From the NCBI GenBank assembly GCA_900708905.1, contig CAADRB010000008.1, positions 3,032,744-3,096,743 of the forward strand: a stretch of DNA of 64,000 nt, given 5' to 3'. Of the stretch, positions 12,218 to 23,639 are shown piece by piece. Under the pieces are notes generated by a model. It worked only from the letters and a program-made list of their open reading frames with translations, searched no databases and was not told the DNA's origin. The DNA is from Hymenolepis diminuta. Its lineage: Eukaryota > Platyhelminthes > Cestoda > Cyclophyllidea > Hymenolepididae. Numbering within the stretch: position 1 is the stretch's first letter; each line of letters begins with the position of its first letter. The translations under genes were made by a program, and so were the position numbers.

Positions 12218-13142
12218 CGCCTGCAAGTCTTGTATATTTGCTATTTTTGTACATTTTGTATATTTGTAATTACTATAAGTAGAATGCGATCTCTTATTTC
12301 TTTGAGTTGGTGTTTACATCCTAACCGGTGTTTTAGGCTCATTGAATGCCTTTATGGTTTGAGAAATAGAATATTCGGCAATTATAATCTTGGAAATTTG
12401 GCTTAATTCTCCTATTTTTTATTTCGCTTTTGGTAAAAAGTGTGATTCCAATTTAACGCTCTTCTTACAAACTAAAGCAAATTTTTAGATCTCACTAGCT
12501 CCTTTGATTAACGGCTTGGTCTTCACTTGGCTCACTAAGAAACATCGTCTTGATTTTTTGAGTTATTTGCCGAATCGGCTCTTTGATGATTGCTTTCAAG
12601 TAAGCGTTCAGGCGTTGCTGCGTCTCTACCACTACTACTATTAATTCAATCTGGCTATGATTAGATTCTCTGCTGGCGTAAGAGCCTTTCCCCATAACCC
12701 TTATTAAATTATTTAGAAAGCGTTGTGTTGCTAATATAACTGAGTTTTAGATCTTGTTTTATGAGTTAATATAACACTATGTGAAGCTCTATAGGCAAAC
12801 TTATTTCGAGGAAATAAATCATGACACTTGCATGAGTGGAAAAGTTCCGAAGTGACTTTCTATCAATTCCCAATTTATTGAATAAAATTGAGCATTAAAT
12901 GCGTTTATCGAAATCTATCTTTCAAGTCTATCGTGCGTTCTGACACGACCTATTGTCACTTCCTTCCACTATCACCTTGGTTTTAACTTCACGACTAGAC
13001 CTGGAGGATGAAGATAAAATGCTTGTAACAGCCCCCTCTTCTCCGTTGTATCAGGTGAGCTCTGGGATTGATTGGCTTCCTGGTTAGCCAGCAGATAGCA
13101 GTATATTCTCATTACCAACTAGGGGAAAATTCAGAATCTACA
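12218..13142. other. Interval with weak coding candidates
   Basis: No gene is certain here. On the plus strand a frame from 12489 is open for 37 codons to a donor CAA|GTAAGC near 12600, and another ends at CAG|GTGAGC near 13051. On the minus strand 12495-12695 is open for 66 codons from an ATG (MGKGSYASRE...). The opposite-strand frames overlap, so at most one is real. None matches a family I know. Confidence 0.2.
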
Positions 13143-13360
13143 GATGATGGTGTAGTGTTTAACGTGTCCTCTTACAAAATTGGAGGTCACGGATTTGATA
13201 TCCACCGGCGCACACTCAATGAGCGAGGTAGCAGTTGCGCTTGGTTAATAAAGAGGGTTGCATAATTCGTGTTTTCCACTTAGAATGTTCTAGGATGTTG
13301 CATCTCCGCCCAAGAGGTAAGCTGGAAACGCTTTCGCTGAATGAGCCTGAGAATAATAAG
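13143..13360 (+). repeat. tRNA-derived SINE, plus-strand copy
   Basis: Box A-like TGGTGTAGTGT lies at 13148-13158 and a diverged box B (GGATTTGATATCC) at 13191-13203, 43 bp further on, the same spacing as in the 27-kb copy. The body GCACACTCAATGAGCG..GGTTAATAAAGAGGG matches the reverse of the 19.5-kb copy. The tail, ATTCGTGTTTTCC followed by GCTGGAAACG, matches the far end of the 27-kb copy. The 65-codon open frame at 13068-13265 lies mostly in this repeat and is not a gene. Confidence 0.7.
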
Positions 13361-14003
13361 AGTTCGTGAAATTATCTACCGCTGCAGAATTTTTATGAAA
13401 ATATTCCATACTGTCTGGTATTATTAACATTTATACGGGGTCTCTACATGAAAAAAACGCATGTCGTGGCTCAAGATTATTCGCCACTTACTGAGATGTC
13501 CCCACGACCAAGTTGCTAACTATAAATTCTTGGATATCTAGGGCCTCCATCTCAGACCCAGTCACGATGTACACAGAGTAAGAAGCTTGAATATGTTGAC
13601 CCTAGATAAAATTTGGGGAGGGAGGAAGTGAGTTGTGTTTGCCATAGTTTTAACAGGTGGCTCATTAGCAGACGGAAGTCTAAGGATAAATAAAGGACTA
13701 TGAAAGCTTATCAAATCGAGCTACCACCGCGGATATAGTGGGTGAAATTTCTGGCTTTTTAATATCTTGAAGGCACGTGTTGGAGACTTTTGATTGATAT
13801 ATTTATGTCTTTTTTAATACAAGACCGATTCGCTTTACTGACGATTGAAATTGATTCCAGTTTAATTACTTAATTTTCTTAGAATTTAAGTGTACCTAAC
13901 AATATCGATTAAAACATGTATTTGGGACGGGGAGAGAGCAAGAGTATGTCGAATTCGAGCTGACAAGTGATAGGCACGTGTTAGGTAGTTATCAGGGCTC
14001 GGG

Positions 14004-14012
14004 NNNNNNNNN
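14004..14012. other. Assembly gap (9 N)
   Basis: Nine undetermined bases. The flanks, CAGGGCTCGGG on the left and GGCCAAAG on the right, are locally GC-richer than the surroundings. Nothing can be said about the missing sequence. Confidence 1.
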
Positions 14013-14761
14013 GGCCAAAGTGTATCTTAGCTAAAAGCCTATGCAAGAGTACGGTGTTTTTGTCGATAACGTCACTTTCTCAACTAGAGTGGCAAGGTGC
14101 TATCACGAAGGCGAATAGTTAAAACTATTGGCCTCACACAAGTTTGCAAAATTAAAAAGAAATTGTTTATTTGAATAAAGATTAACTTGGTACTCACTTA
14201 AGTAAGCTGTGACTAAGTATTCATATTGGGGAGAACGCAAAGCATGCGTTAGTTTCTTAAATAAAAAAAGCATAATTAAATTATGTAGCAGAGCAAAGAT
14301 CCGAATGTAGAAATTAGATAATGGGGTTGTATCAATAAACAACTAAAAGGTGTAGGGAAAGGTTATTATTTATGATATAAAATCCTGAGGAGATTCGATA
14401 AGCAAAAAGGATAACCGTGGTCTATTTAAAGATTGTTAGTAGATGTCAATAAAATAGCTTTTATTGTGAAAACGATTTATCTCCATGAAGCATAATGTTA
14501 AATTTCCGATCCCTATAGGAAGTTCTATGTCTTATTGTCCCTGATTGAAACTGTATTTTTGTGAGGATGATTTGGGCTAAAAATGAATTATAAAATGACT
14601 TTAGTTTAGAAATTTCCAAAGTAGAACAAAAAATGTTTTAAGCTACAACGCATCTAAATCACTGAAAACCTCACAAAAACGAGTTTGAAGCAGGCTTAAA
14701 CTGTGGTTGGATACCATCTAAGGAGAGAACAGAAAACGAAGGCTAGATAGAAAAGATCGAT

Positions 14762-15133
14762 ATGGCAGAGTAAGATAACAAATATAACAAATCTGTTAGA
14801 AGTCCGGGAGATGAAGAGTGAACGATAAGTCGAATAAAGTTAAAATCAATATCTTATAGGTATTTGTTTGTTAGAATTTCTGAGCGATTTAAGGTGGTAC
14901 CTGCAAATAGGGAAAGGACCACCATGATTTATCATATAGAAGGTGAGTCACATTTTTTATAAAAAATTTCAATTAAAGAAAGCCGACTTAATTGACATTA
15001 ATAATCATATCTCCGTGTTAGTTAAACTAAATCGGTTGGTGATGATAATGAAACGCTATTGTCACTGTCAAAGGAAGAATTTGATCGAAATTATTTCTGT
15101 ATTGCTTTGCTGATCAATAGAGTATCAAGGTGA
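14762..15133 (+). CDS. Candidate five-exon small gene, product not recognised
   Basis: Proposed exons 14762-14769, 14800-14817, 14860-14942, 14983-15038 and 15074-15133 give introns of 30, 42, 40 and 35 nt, all GT..AG, and a frame of 74 residues from ATG to TGA. It begins MAESPGDEEYLFVRISERF and ends ALLINRVSR. Donors GTAAGA and GTGAGT are strong; GTGAAC and GTGATG are weak. I recognise no domain. The uniform small introns recall the ASDURF-like gene. However, exon choice was made by eye with many alternatives, and overlapping frames are open too, so this may be an artefact. An alternative end splices on to about 15240 and beyond. Confidence 0.25.
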
Positions 15134-18100
15134 AATACTTTGGTGTGTTTTAAGCTTAATGGTATGATATAATCGATAAATAACCATACAACTTCTATCC
15201 CAACGTAAGCAGTGCAAATTCAATTTTTCCTCATTATTAGAGGGAAGAATTGCCCAAAATCTATCAGAAGTGGAGGACTAGAACGAATGTACATGCAATC
15301 ATTTTTCCTAAACCAGTTTTAACTAAGGAGACCGATGGCACCATTTACTAATTGTACGCCACTTAATACTGAACTTTTGACTTCATAATGTTGATTCCTA
15401 GAAAATTAGTTTCATATCCAGTAACTTAGATTCCGGATATAGGAAAAGCATCAATTGGGCTTCCCAACGACATCGGGCATATCCACATAATTGTGATTTC
15501 TGCAAATATTACTAATCTTTGGTCTGGTCATCCGGAGCGGTTCCCGATATGTCTCAATCATAAATGAATTAAAGCCCAAGTTTTGCTTATTTATGCAAAA
15601 ATGGATAAAAAAACTCAGTCGCAGTTAGAACGTCGAATTTAGCAAATATACTACTAAAGTGATTTTTTCTTAATTCATGCAATTTATAAATTGATTAGAG
15701 AGTTATTTAATTAGTGCACCTTATCTAGTCCAATCTAAAGGAGGTTTGATTTTAATAATTATAGTTCGTAAATAACTGATTTTGATAATCAATAGAAAAT
15801 AACGTTTCCTTAAATTACTTCTCTTCTTCGATTACCGCTTAAAGATAGTTCAAAATGGTCTAACTTGAATAGCATTAGAAAATTCTATGTCACGTTTCCC
15901 GAAAATTTAACTCTGCAACGATTCTATCAAAAGAAAGTAGCTTCTTTCATTATTCATAGGGGAGGGGGGATGAATGTGCATCTCCATAAAAATTCAAATT
16001 AGTAAATAACTTCCGAATTATTTTTACATTGTGTGAGGATGTGTAGCTTTAGAATATTAACCAATCTTGAGGAAGGGAGTAGTATAAATTAACAAGTGGA
16101 ATTTACAATTTATCTCACTCATTGCACAATTCAGTGTGGTCACGGTGCAAGTGTGGATATTTTCTGCTAATTTCGGGAACCTGTTAGGGATCCTTTGTCT
16201 ACTTCCTTCAAAATTCTTCAAATATTAATCTAAATATGCCAAGGATTGGGGTTGACGTTTTGATTAATAAGAATTGACGCATCCAAAAATGGGTTGTTTG
16301 AATTTGTAATGTGCTCTCAAACCTTATAAATTTTCAACTAGCATAACGGATATAAGTTTTAGCTTGTATCAGCGTAAGTGCCCTGTAGTGATGGAAATGA
16401 GATGGTGCAAGCACAAATATTTTTCATTCCAGAAAATTCAAGATGGAAACTTTCTCCTGGCATAAAAAATTGACCTGGTTTGAAAAGATATGCGGTAATG
16501 AGACTACAAGTGATTTCAAATCTGCTTGGTTGCTAAACAGAGTTTTCAATATATTTTCATTATTGTTCACGCAAATTAAACGAACCCAAATTTGTGATTG
16601 TGGTGTCCAGACGCCTGAACTCTCGATAAAGTAGCCTCCCGGACTGATTTATCTCTGACGTTTGTAACTTTCTCCAACAGTTGTAACTTGACCCAATATA
16701 CTACGATGTGAGGTGTGATTTTGCTAAGACCTGCTCTCTCCGGGTTCTTATGAGCCTTTTATGCACAGTTCTCAATACGTTACAGTGACTACACCCGTTC
16801 CTTATATATTTGGGTACTTTGAGAGTCGTAGTTGAGCAGTTCTTAGTTGGGACACCAACAACTCCAGGAATTAGATCATCTATTCTAATGAAATCATCCC
16901 GCTGATTTTCCATTATACAATTGAATCAGCTGATTTAATGCTTCTGCTCATCTATGATCTTTTCTTAGAATTCAGATGTGTCGAATAGGATGTCCTAGTG
17001 GATATCTTTCTGTCATGGTATCGCTTCTTTTCTGAGCCCAGAAAAGCATCGATTTACTGCGTTTATGGCGGTTATTATCTCACTTTGTTCCACCATACTT
17101 TCTCCAGTAAGAAAGAAATGAATAATTTTTCCCAGAGAGACCTAGAAAATTAGTCACATCTTATTCAATGATTTCCTAGTCTTTTGGAGGATATCACACC
17201 GTTAGGAAGCGTTTTCTAAACCAGAATTTATTAAAGCACATTTATAGGCAAGATAGAATATAAGGGTCACTAAGGATTAGACAAAGATGAAAGGTAGACT
17301 AAGTAACACTAAAGGGCTCAATGGGGATAGGAAGCGATCAAACTGTCACAATATCTACCCCTGTCTAAAATAGCATGGGGGTTTTACTTGAGAATATTTA
17401 TGATCCTAGCTAGGCATTGATTTACTTTAAGCCCATGTTAAGCTGAGAACTGGTAAGTGCTTCTTAGGCTTCTTTCGGTTCCTCATTAACAACGTATTTT
17501 ATTACTTAAATCATTGGAAGCAGTCACTTTCAATTGAATTCTGGGACGCTGTAGTTTTGTTTCCGTGATTAGATAGAAAATAATGTCTTTTGACTATTGC
17601 ACCAAATCTGGACGAATCTAAATAGTGACATAAAGAGGAGATGAATATTTTCTTCCTCAAAATAACTCCGCGGTTTATTTGAAAATGGTCTCAATTGTTA
17701 ATTGATTAACAGTATTTAATTTACCTAATGATTTTATAGTTGGTTAAATTTACTATACATAAATCTGAGGATTTGGTGCCCAGAGCCTATAGTCATGAGT
17801 GTGTCGAGAAACAGCAAAAGTTTTAGAACAAGTACTACAGGACGGAAAGTAAACGCACTGGGATACTACCCTCTACGAGCTTAATCAAAGTCAAGATATG
17901 GAAATGGTGGAGACTGGCTTTCTGTACGAGGAAAAATACGGAAAAGGTTTTCGCCTTCCAGATTGCAAGCTGAGAGTGTGTAAGGATAGAAGTGAAGGAA
18001 GCTGCAACATCTGGAAGTTGGATAATAAGCGAATATGGGAAGAAAGCTATGTCGTAGGCTCAAAGAGAGTGAGGTAAGGGAATAATTAACAGTGCGTAGG

Positions 18101-18270
18101 ACTCAGACACTATTGAGAATTCACAGATTAACAACTCTGGTGTTCTAAACATGAAAAGGCAGTAAACTGCAACAGGCAATTATGGTCATTTCATATCACT
18201 GTACGAGTGTGGAAATATGAATAAGATTATTATTCTTGTTCTATTATCACTAACTGATATCGAATAACAA
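15134..18270. other. Interval without a supported gene
   Basis: Short open stretches occur at 15241-15351 (after a good acceptor, CTCATTATTAG) and 15434-15568 on the plus strand. Both could be terminal exons, but in the first a second frame is equally open. Frames at 16443-16634 (plus), 16701-16913 (minus) and 17881-18063 (minus) have no supporting features. Confidence 0.3.
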
Positions 18271-18329
18271 TGAGTCCAGGATGTGACAAAAGGGGAGGGG
18301 AAAGAAAAGATACAGGGTGCAAAGTTAGG

Positions 18330-18620
18330 GTATCAAGGAGTCAAATTTCATTCGATTTTTGGACTCGGGTTGTACAATATTTTCTAAATGACTAGTTCAC
18401 GTTCCAAAGTTCAAGTTTCATGATTCGTTCCTGAGTTGCAGCAAATACCTGCCTACGGTGTTTAGTACTTATTGACCGGTATTATTTTATCAAGAAGGGA
18501 TGGTCTTGCCGCATCATTTAGTTTTTCCTTCAAATGATTGAGAAGCCAAATTTTCTTATATGTGGTTCAACAGCTTACAGTTTTAACATAGCAAAGAAGA
18601 GGTAAATATTAATTTTAAGT
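18330..18620 (+). repeat. Repeat family R2, copy
   Basis: It reads TTTTTGGACTCGGGTTGTAC, then CAAGTTTCATGATTCGT, GAGTTGCAGCAAATACCTGCC, GACCGGTATTATTT and TATATGTG...CAGTTTTAACATAGCA. Each block aligns with the 24.2-kb copy and, for the first half, with the inverted 20.7-kb copy. A purine-rich lead (GGGTATCAAGGAGTC) is shared too. No coding frame is conserved. Confidence 0.7.
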
Positions 18621-19439
18621 TAGCAGGGCTGCGTTAAATGAAAGTGAACAAAAAACTATGAAAATGATATAATTTTACTTATTATCTGAGCTGGGAGATT
18701 TATTTTTCTTGCGGGATTGATTCTTATCATGAACGTGGGATGGCTCACACCCTTTCGATAGAATAATGATTATTTCCCCTCTAAACAACTACATTATTGA
18801 TTCAGAATAAATTTTTTTAGTCACTGTTTTCAGGAGATAAGAATTTGTTTATCTGGTTTAATATATAATACGTGGATATTTGAGATAAAGGGGAAGAATG
18901 TTATTTCGAACATGTAGAAACCGAGGTTTCCTCATTAAAATGTAGCAGTGTTTAAGTAGACACATTACATTGGGATGGAAAAAAAACAAACCACATTCTT
19001 GTCTTCCCCATTTCCTACGAACCTAGTCACAGGACAGAGTATGGTTACCCGTTTTAGGAAAAAGGACAAAATGGCGTCCGTTTTTTGATAGTTAACTCAA
19101 GATATGGGTAGATAGAACAGTAAGAGCAAAGCAATAAATAAAGTTAATAAAGATTGAGTCAATGATAGACCAGAATGAGTTTAGATATGTGAAAGGTAAG
19201 CTACTAGGAAGAATATAAGGGAAAGTTTCCAACGGGTTTGGCACAAGGTGATTACAGAATACAAATATTTAAAGACAATAGAGTGGAACCGATAAGAAAC
19301 AGTAATTTCATAGCGTCTTGCAAGTGCCTTTAAGGTAAATGTGATAAGGTCAATTAAATGCTGGGTTGGAAAATTTAGAGGGAAAAGGTTTCTTTCACCA
19401 CATTATTAGGCGGCTAACTGAAAGCCAAGTGAGAAAAAA

Positions 19440-19652
19440 ATATTTCCCAAACCTATTTAGAAAAGCATTTTCAAACGCTCATCTTAAGGAAGGAGGTCAC
19501 ATCACAGAGCCACTCTTGAATGAATTTCGAAGTCTGCAATCTCCTTTATTAGCCAGATTTAAGAAGTGCCGTTGGCCATTCCACTCATTGGGTGTGCCTC
19601 GATGGTCGCGGAACCCATGATTTCAGGTACATTAACCACTGCACCACATGCA
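19440..19652 (-). repeat. tRNA-derived SINE, minus-strand copy
   Basis: On the minus strand a perfect-looking box A, TGGTGCAGTGG, lies at 19646-19636, followed by a degraded box B (GGGTTCCGCGACC). The body then continues (ACCCAATGAGTGGAATGGCC, AAATCTGGCTAATAAAGGAG) to a tail near 19440 (reverse of TTTCCCAAACCTATTTAG) shared with the 27-kb copy. The plus-strand frame 19366-19620 lies largely inside it and is not a gene. Confidence 0.75.
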
Positions 19653-20639
19653 TTCAGAAGCGCTTAATCAAAATGGCAAATTCCCCAACTATGCCCAAAC
19701 TAGAAGTCAGAATTGAATAAAAATTGATACTTTGGTTGAGAATTTGAGAAGTTTGTTTGCACCAGCTATTGACAGAAAGTCAACTTAGACGGAAATCAGT
19801 GAATGAGCCCTATATAATTGATATATCAGAAAAGTTAAGAGTCTACTTAACCGTGAGTAAACTCTAACGCACTCGACTATGGTAAAAATTATCATCTTCG
19901 CCATTTGAAGAAAGAAGTCTTGTTAGGTTAAATATTTTTTAACAGCAAAGTAACCCTATTGATGGAAGCTGTGCTAGCACCCAAACTTTTAAACCTGATC
20001 AAATCGGGTGTAAAATTTCTATAGTAATCAAATCAGTTTGAAATGGGTGAGACTAAGGAAATGCAAAGGAATGCGAGTACACAGCTACAGTAATTGTTAT
20101 TGACTTGAGAACGAAGCCATGATCAGACGCTCTCAAAAATATTAAGAAATGGCTTTTCAAGGAAAGAAGTCGCAAATTAAAATTTTGTTTTCAAGACTGA
20201 AATCCTCCCATTTGTCTTTCTCCGCCTTTCATTAAATACTAATGTTTCATTCTCTGAATCTTTTATTTAATACATTGTTCACATGAATGAGATTAATAGT
20301 AAAGTTTGCTTGCTTATTAAGGTGACCCCTTTTGACTTATTACTTTATTTAATAATTAAATTTAATGAAAAATTAATTTTTTGTTGTCTGTATTTGTTTT
20401 AACATCCTACTGCAAGGAACGCATCTTCGCATTTCATCTACAAACAAGACCATCTCAACGGTATGAATAATTAAAAATATTGACAGGTTAGCCAGAATAA
20501 GCTAGAATAAGTGAGTAAACTTCCCCCTTTTCTTTATGACAGACCCACTACATCAGGCAAGATTATTTATCGTCAGGGGATACTAAGACAATGCTACAAT
20601 ACAACGCCGGCAACATATATTTCACTTATCCCTTCAAAA

Positions 20640-20890
20640 CATCATGGGAAAAAACGAATTGAAGTGTCATGACTGACTGGGATGATTAAAAACCGATCTA
20701 CGAGGACTGGACATCGTAAAGGAGCATTTTGTATAATTCAAGGGACGATTCATGAAACATGAATTTTGAAGCGTGAGCTTCCCATTTGATAAATATTGTC
20801 CAACTCGAATCCAAAATTCAACTTGAAGCTCTTTGACTCTTTGATACTTTGACGTTGTTCTCGCCATCTTTTTGGTACCCTCCTATTTAT
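20640..20890 (-). repeat. Repeat family R2, inverted copy
   Basis: On the minus strand it reads AAGTATCAAAGAGTC, TTGAATTTTGGATTCGAGTT, CAATATTTATCAAATGG and CAAAATTCATGTTTCATGAA, matching the first half of the R2 copies at 18.3 and 24.2 kb; it then diverges. It shows R2 without R3 inserted, which is useful for defining the insertion at 23.7 kb. The 66-codon frame 20667-20867 is a by-product of this repeat. Confidence 0.7.
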
Positions 20891-21296
20891 CATTTTTTGG
20901 ACTTTCTGTTAACCAATTTCATGTATCTGCTCGAAGGTTCTTCTCCTTTAATACTTTCTGTCCCCTTTCAATGCACTGACGATTATTGGACGTATCATAC
21001 GTGCTTCCTCTTCCACTTCCCCCATTTTCATAGATATGACTCAGATGCATTTCGTTATTGTGGTGTTTAATGTTGAAGCCTTACCACATCCAATTCAGAT
21101 ACCTTTTACATTGCCTCCAATATCCACAACCATGAAGGCGCCCTTGAGACATCAAAGAAAACACAGATGAGAAGTGCAATTCATGCGTCCGAATCCATTA
21201 AGTCACCCTTAACGACATCCTTTCAAAATCTATTTATTTAATAGTTCACAAGTACTGCCTAATGGTAATTAGAAGCTGCATACTATTGGGTTAGAA

Positions 21297-21380
21297 ACAC
21301 TTACATCCTCAGAAATAGCTATATAATCCGACTTAATTGCCAGTATTATTGTATCCATCGGAAACTTCTTCTGCATGGTT
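21297..21380 (-). repeat. ~80-bp direct repeat, copy 1
   Basis: Matches 22667-22750 with roughly one change in five and no indel. On the minus strand both contain CCGATGGATRCAATAATAC, ATTAAGTCGRATTATATA and end GAGGAY|GTAAGTRTTTCTAA, which looks like a short exon with a donor. Differences fall at all codon positions, so protein constraint is not supported. It may be a small dispersed element or a relic of a duplicated exon. Confidence 0.6.
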
Positions 21381-22666
21381 GCTCAATTGGAACAAAGCAT
21401 GGTTTACTAATAGCAAATTTTCAAATTCCATAAACAAATATGCATTTTTTTAACTTAAAATCTTTCGCAACTAAGTTTGTGTTTAAAATACTAACTGTTT
21501 CGGCTATGCAGACTTCATTAAAGTGACATGAATACGGGACACATTAATCGGTAAGTTTAGTTCTGATATCTAATTTCGTTTACAGAATTTCTACAAGTTA
21601 ATAAAATTTTCTTTGAATTTAAATTCATCTTTATTTAACATTATTTCTGGGATTTATTTATTTCCTTAATATTGTCTGTTGTGGGTTAGCTCGACCCCAC
21701 TATTCGGTTCATCACCCAAGACTTAGTGGAACTTATGACCCGTTATCGGTAACTTGAACTGCATCAAATGTATGAAACTCGATGTTATTCAGTCCCCGAG
21801 TTGGGTTGTTCTGACAAGCTTATATCTCTCCAATATCTCTCTGTGAACACAACAACATCTACCGCATCTGCCTTACACTGTATCAACACCTATAGGCCAT
21901 TACAATACTCCCAGTATCCCTTTTTATCATGAAAACTGCTACTAATAAACGCTACTGGTTTCAACTGTTTTCTTTTTTTATTACTTTGTCATAATGAAGA
22001 CTGATAGATAGAAGTTATAGAAGAGCTAGTAGCGAAAGTCAGATTCATATCTTTATCGCCTCCAAAACGAATCTACCTCGTATCTGTCATGAAATCACAG
22101 GAAGTGGGAACGTCGGTAAATAGCTTACAGATGGAAGCATGTTTTATACTTAGAGTAATTGACTTAAAGTTAGGTAAAATTGACGTCATTGAAAGTATTA
22201 ATTAATATTTCGTCACCGATCAGTAATGATATTGAGCAAACTGTGATATAAAAACTTGTGCTTGGAGAGCATACGATAATGGTAGTTCACAGGGTCACCA
22301 AGGGTGGTCAAGGAAATCTCGGACGTGCTTGAACACTCTGGAAAGTGCGATCGTGCTATCGATCACGTAGCTAGCGGGCACGGTGTCGTTCAAAAGTCTT
22401 TCTATCTAATCATCGAGCAATATTCCTGTAGCTTAGTTTTGATTGTATTTAATGACTGAGCATGGTGACAATGAGCCATAGTTTGCAATGAACTCTATCC
22501 ACTCGGTACCTTCCTTGTTCTTGCTACTTTGGGCATAGTCCAGCTAATTTTGGAGGCAAATTTGAATTAGAAGACTCCGCTAGAGGCTAGTTGTATTTGC
22601 CATCAGCTAGTTGAACTTCTGAGTGGATTACTGAGTTTTTAGCACGAAGACGTATATGCTAGTTTA

Positions 22667-22750
22667 GAAATACTTACGTCCTCAAAAATGGTTATATAAT
22701 TCGACTTAATCGTCGGTATTATTGCATCCATCGGAAGTTCCTTTTGCCTG
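22667..22750 (-). repeat. ~80-bp direct repeat, copy 2
   Basis: Partner of 21297-21380, 1.37 kb away in the same orientation. The sequence between the two is not obviously repeated, so the copies are not simply halves of one tandem duplication with intact flanks. Confidence 0.6.
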
Positions 22751-23639
22751 ATCTTAGAGCTAGTTAACAGTAAATGGTTTGTGAATATATGAGAGCCAAG
22801 TTGCGTACTTCAACCAATGGAATTTTAATATGAAAATATTAGTAAATAGATAGTTTTTATCGTTGAGAGACTTCATTCAGATCAAACTTTAAATTAGCAT
22901 ATAAAAGTATGCATGATGAAATGACCGATTTCAAAATCTAACCGATAAACAACGTTATAGATGTCCTCAATACTTTTCACGGCAGTAAAAGCATCTTTAC
23001 TGACAGAACTATCACTTATTAATAATTTATTAAATGACTTTTCATTAAGCGAGAGATTATATCACAATATATTATAGATATACTAGGTACATAACATTTT
23101 AAATATTAATTACACGTAATCAAGTTAATGTTTATACCCACTTTCATTTTTAATGAATTATTTATTTATCTTTCTACTTCAATGATTCTATTTGCTCAAG
23201 GAAATAAAAAGAGAGCAACGAATTTAATGCAAGAATGAAATTACTGGGTTTTATTTAATGTTTCGTCTCAAATCCCACAAAATGCGACATTTTTATCCAA
23301 ATTTAGCATCTTTCAGGAGACAGTTTCCCAGATTTTTCTTAGGCTTGATTTAATCCCTGACTTCCTTTAAAAAACATTATTACTATAAATATAAAATTTA
23401 ACAATTGTTAGACTTTTCACTCCCTGGTATTAATTGTTCAAAATGTGAGCCGAGTAATATAATTGTACTTGAATGTAAGTAGTCGAGAGACAGAAACAGA
23501 TGGTTTTTTAATAGTACTAACGAGCTACTACTGGCTAGCGAAAGAGAAGAAAATATCAAGTTTGCGTAATCATTATCATTACTCAAAGTAAAAAAAAATT
23601 TTTCAGTCTTTAATTGTGGGAAGTAGTCGAAATCGGTTA

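Noticed and set aside
19366..19620. 84-codon plus-strand frame
   Set aside because: Largely composed of the reverse strand of a SINE copy; the frame is not kept in other copies.
20667..20867. 66-codon minus-strand frame (MARTTSKYQRVKELQ...)
   Set aside because: It coincides with an inverted R2 copy; the other R2 copies have stops in this frame.
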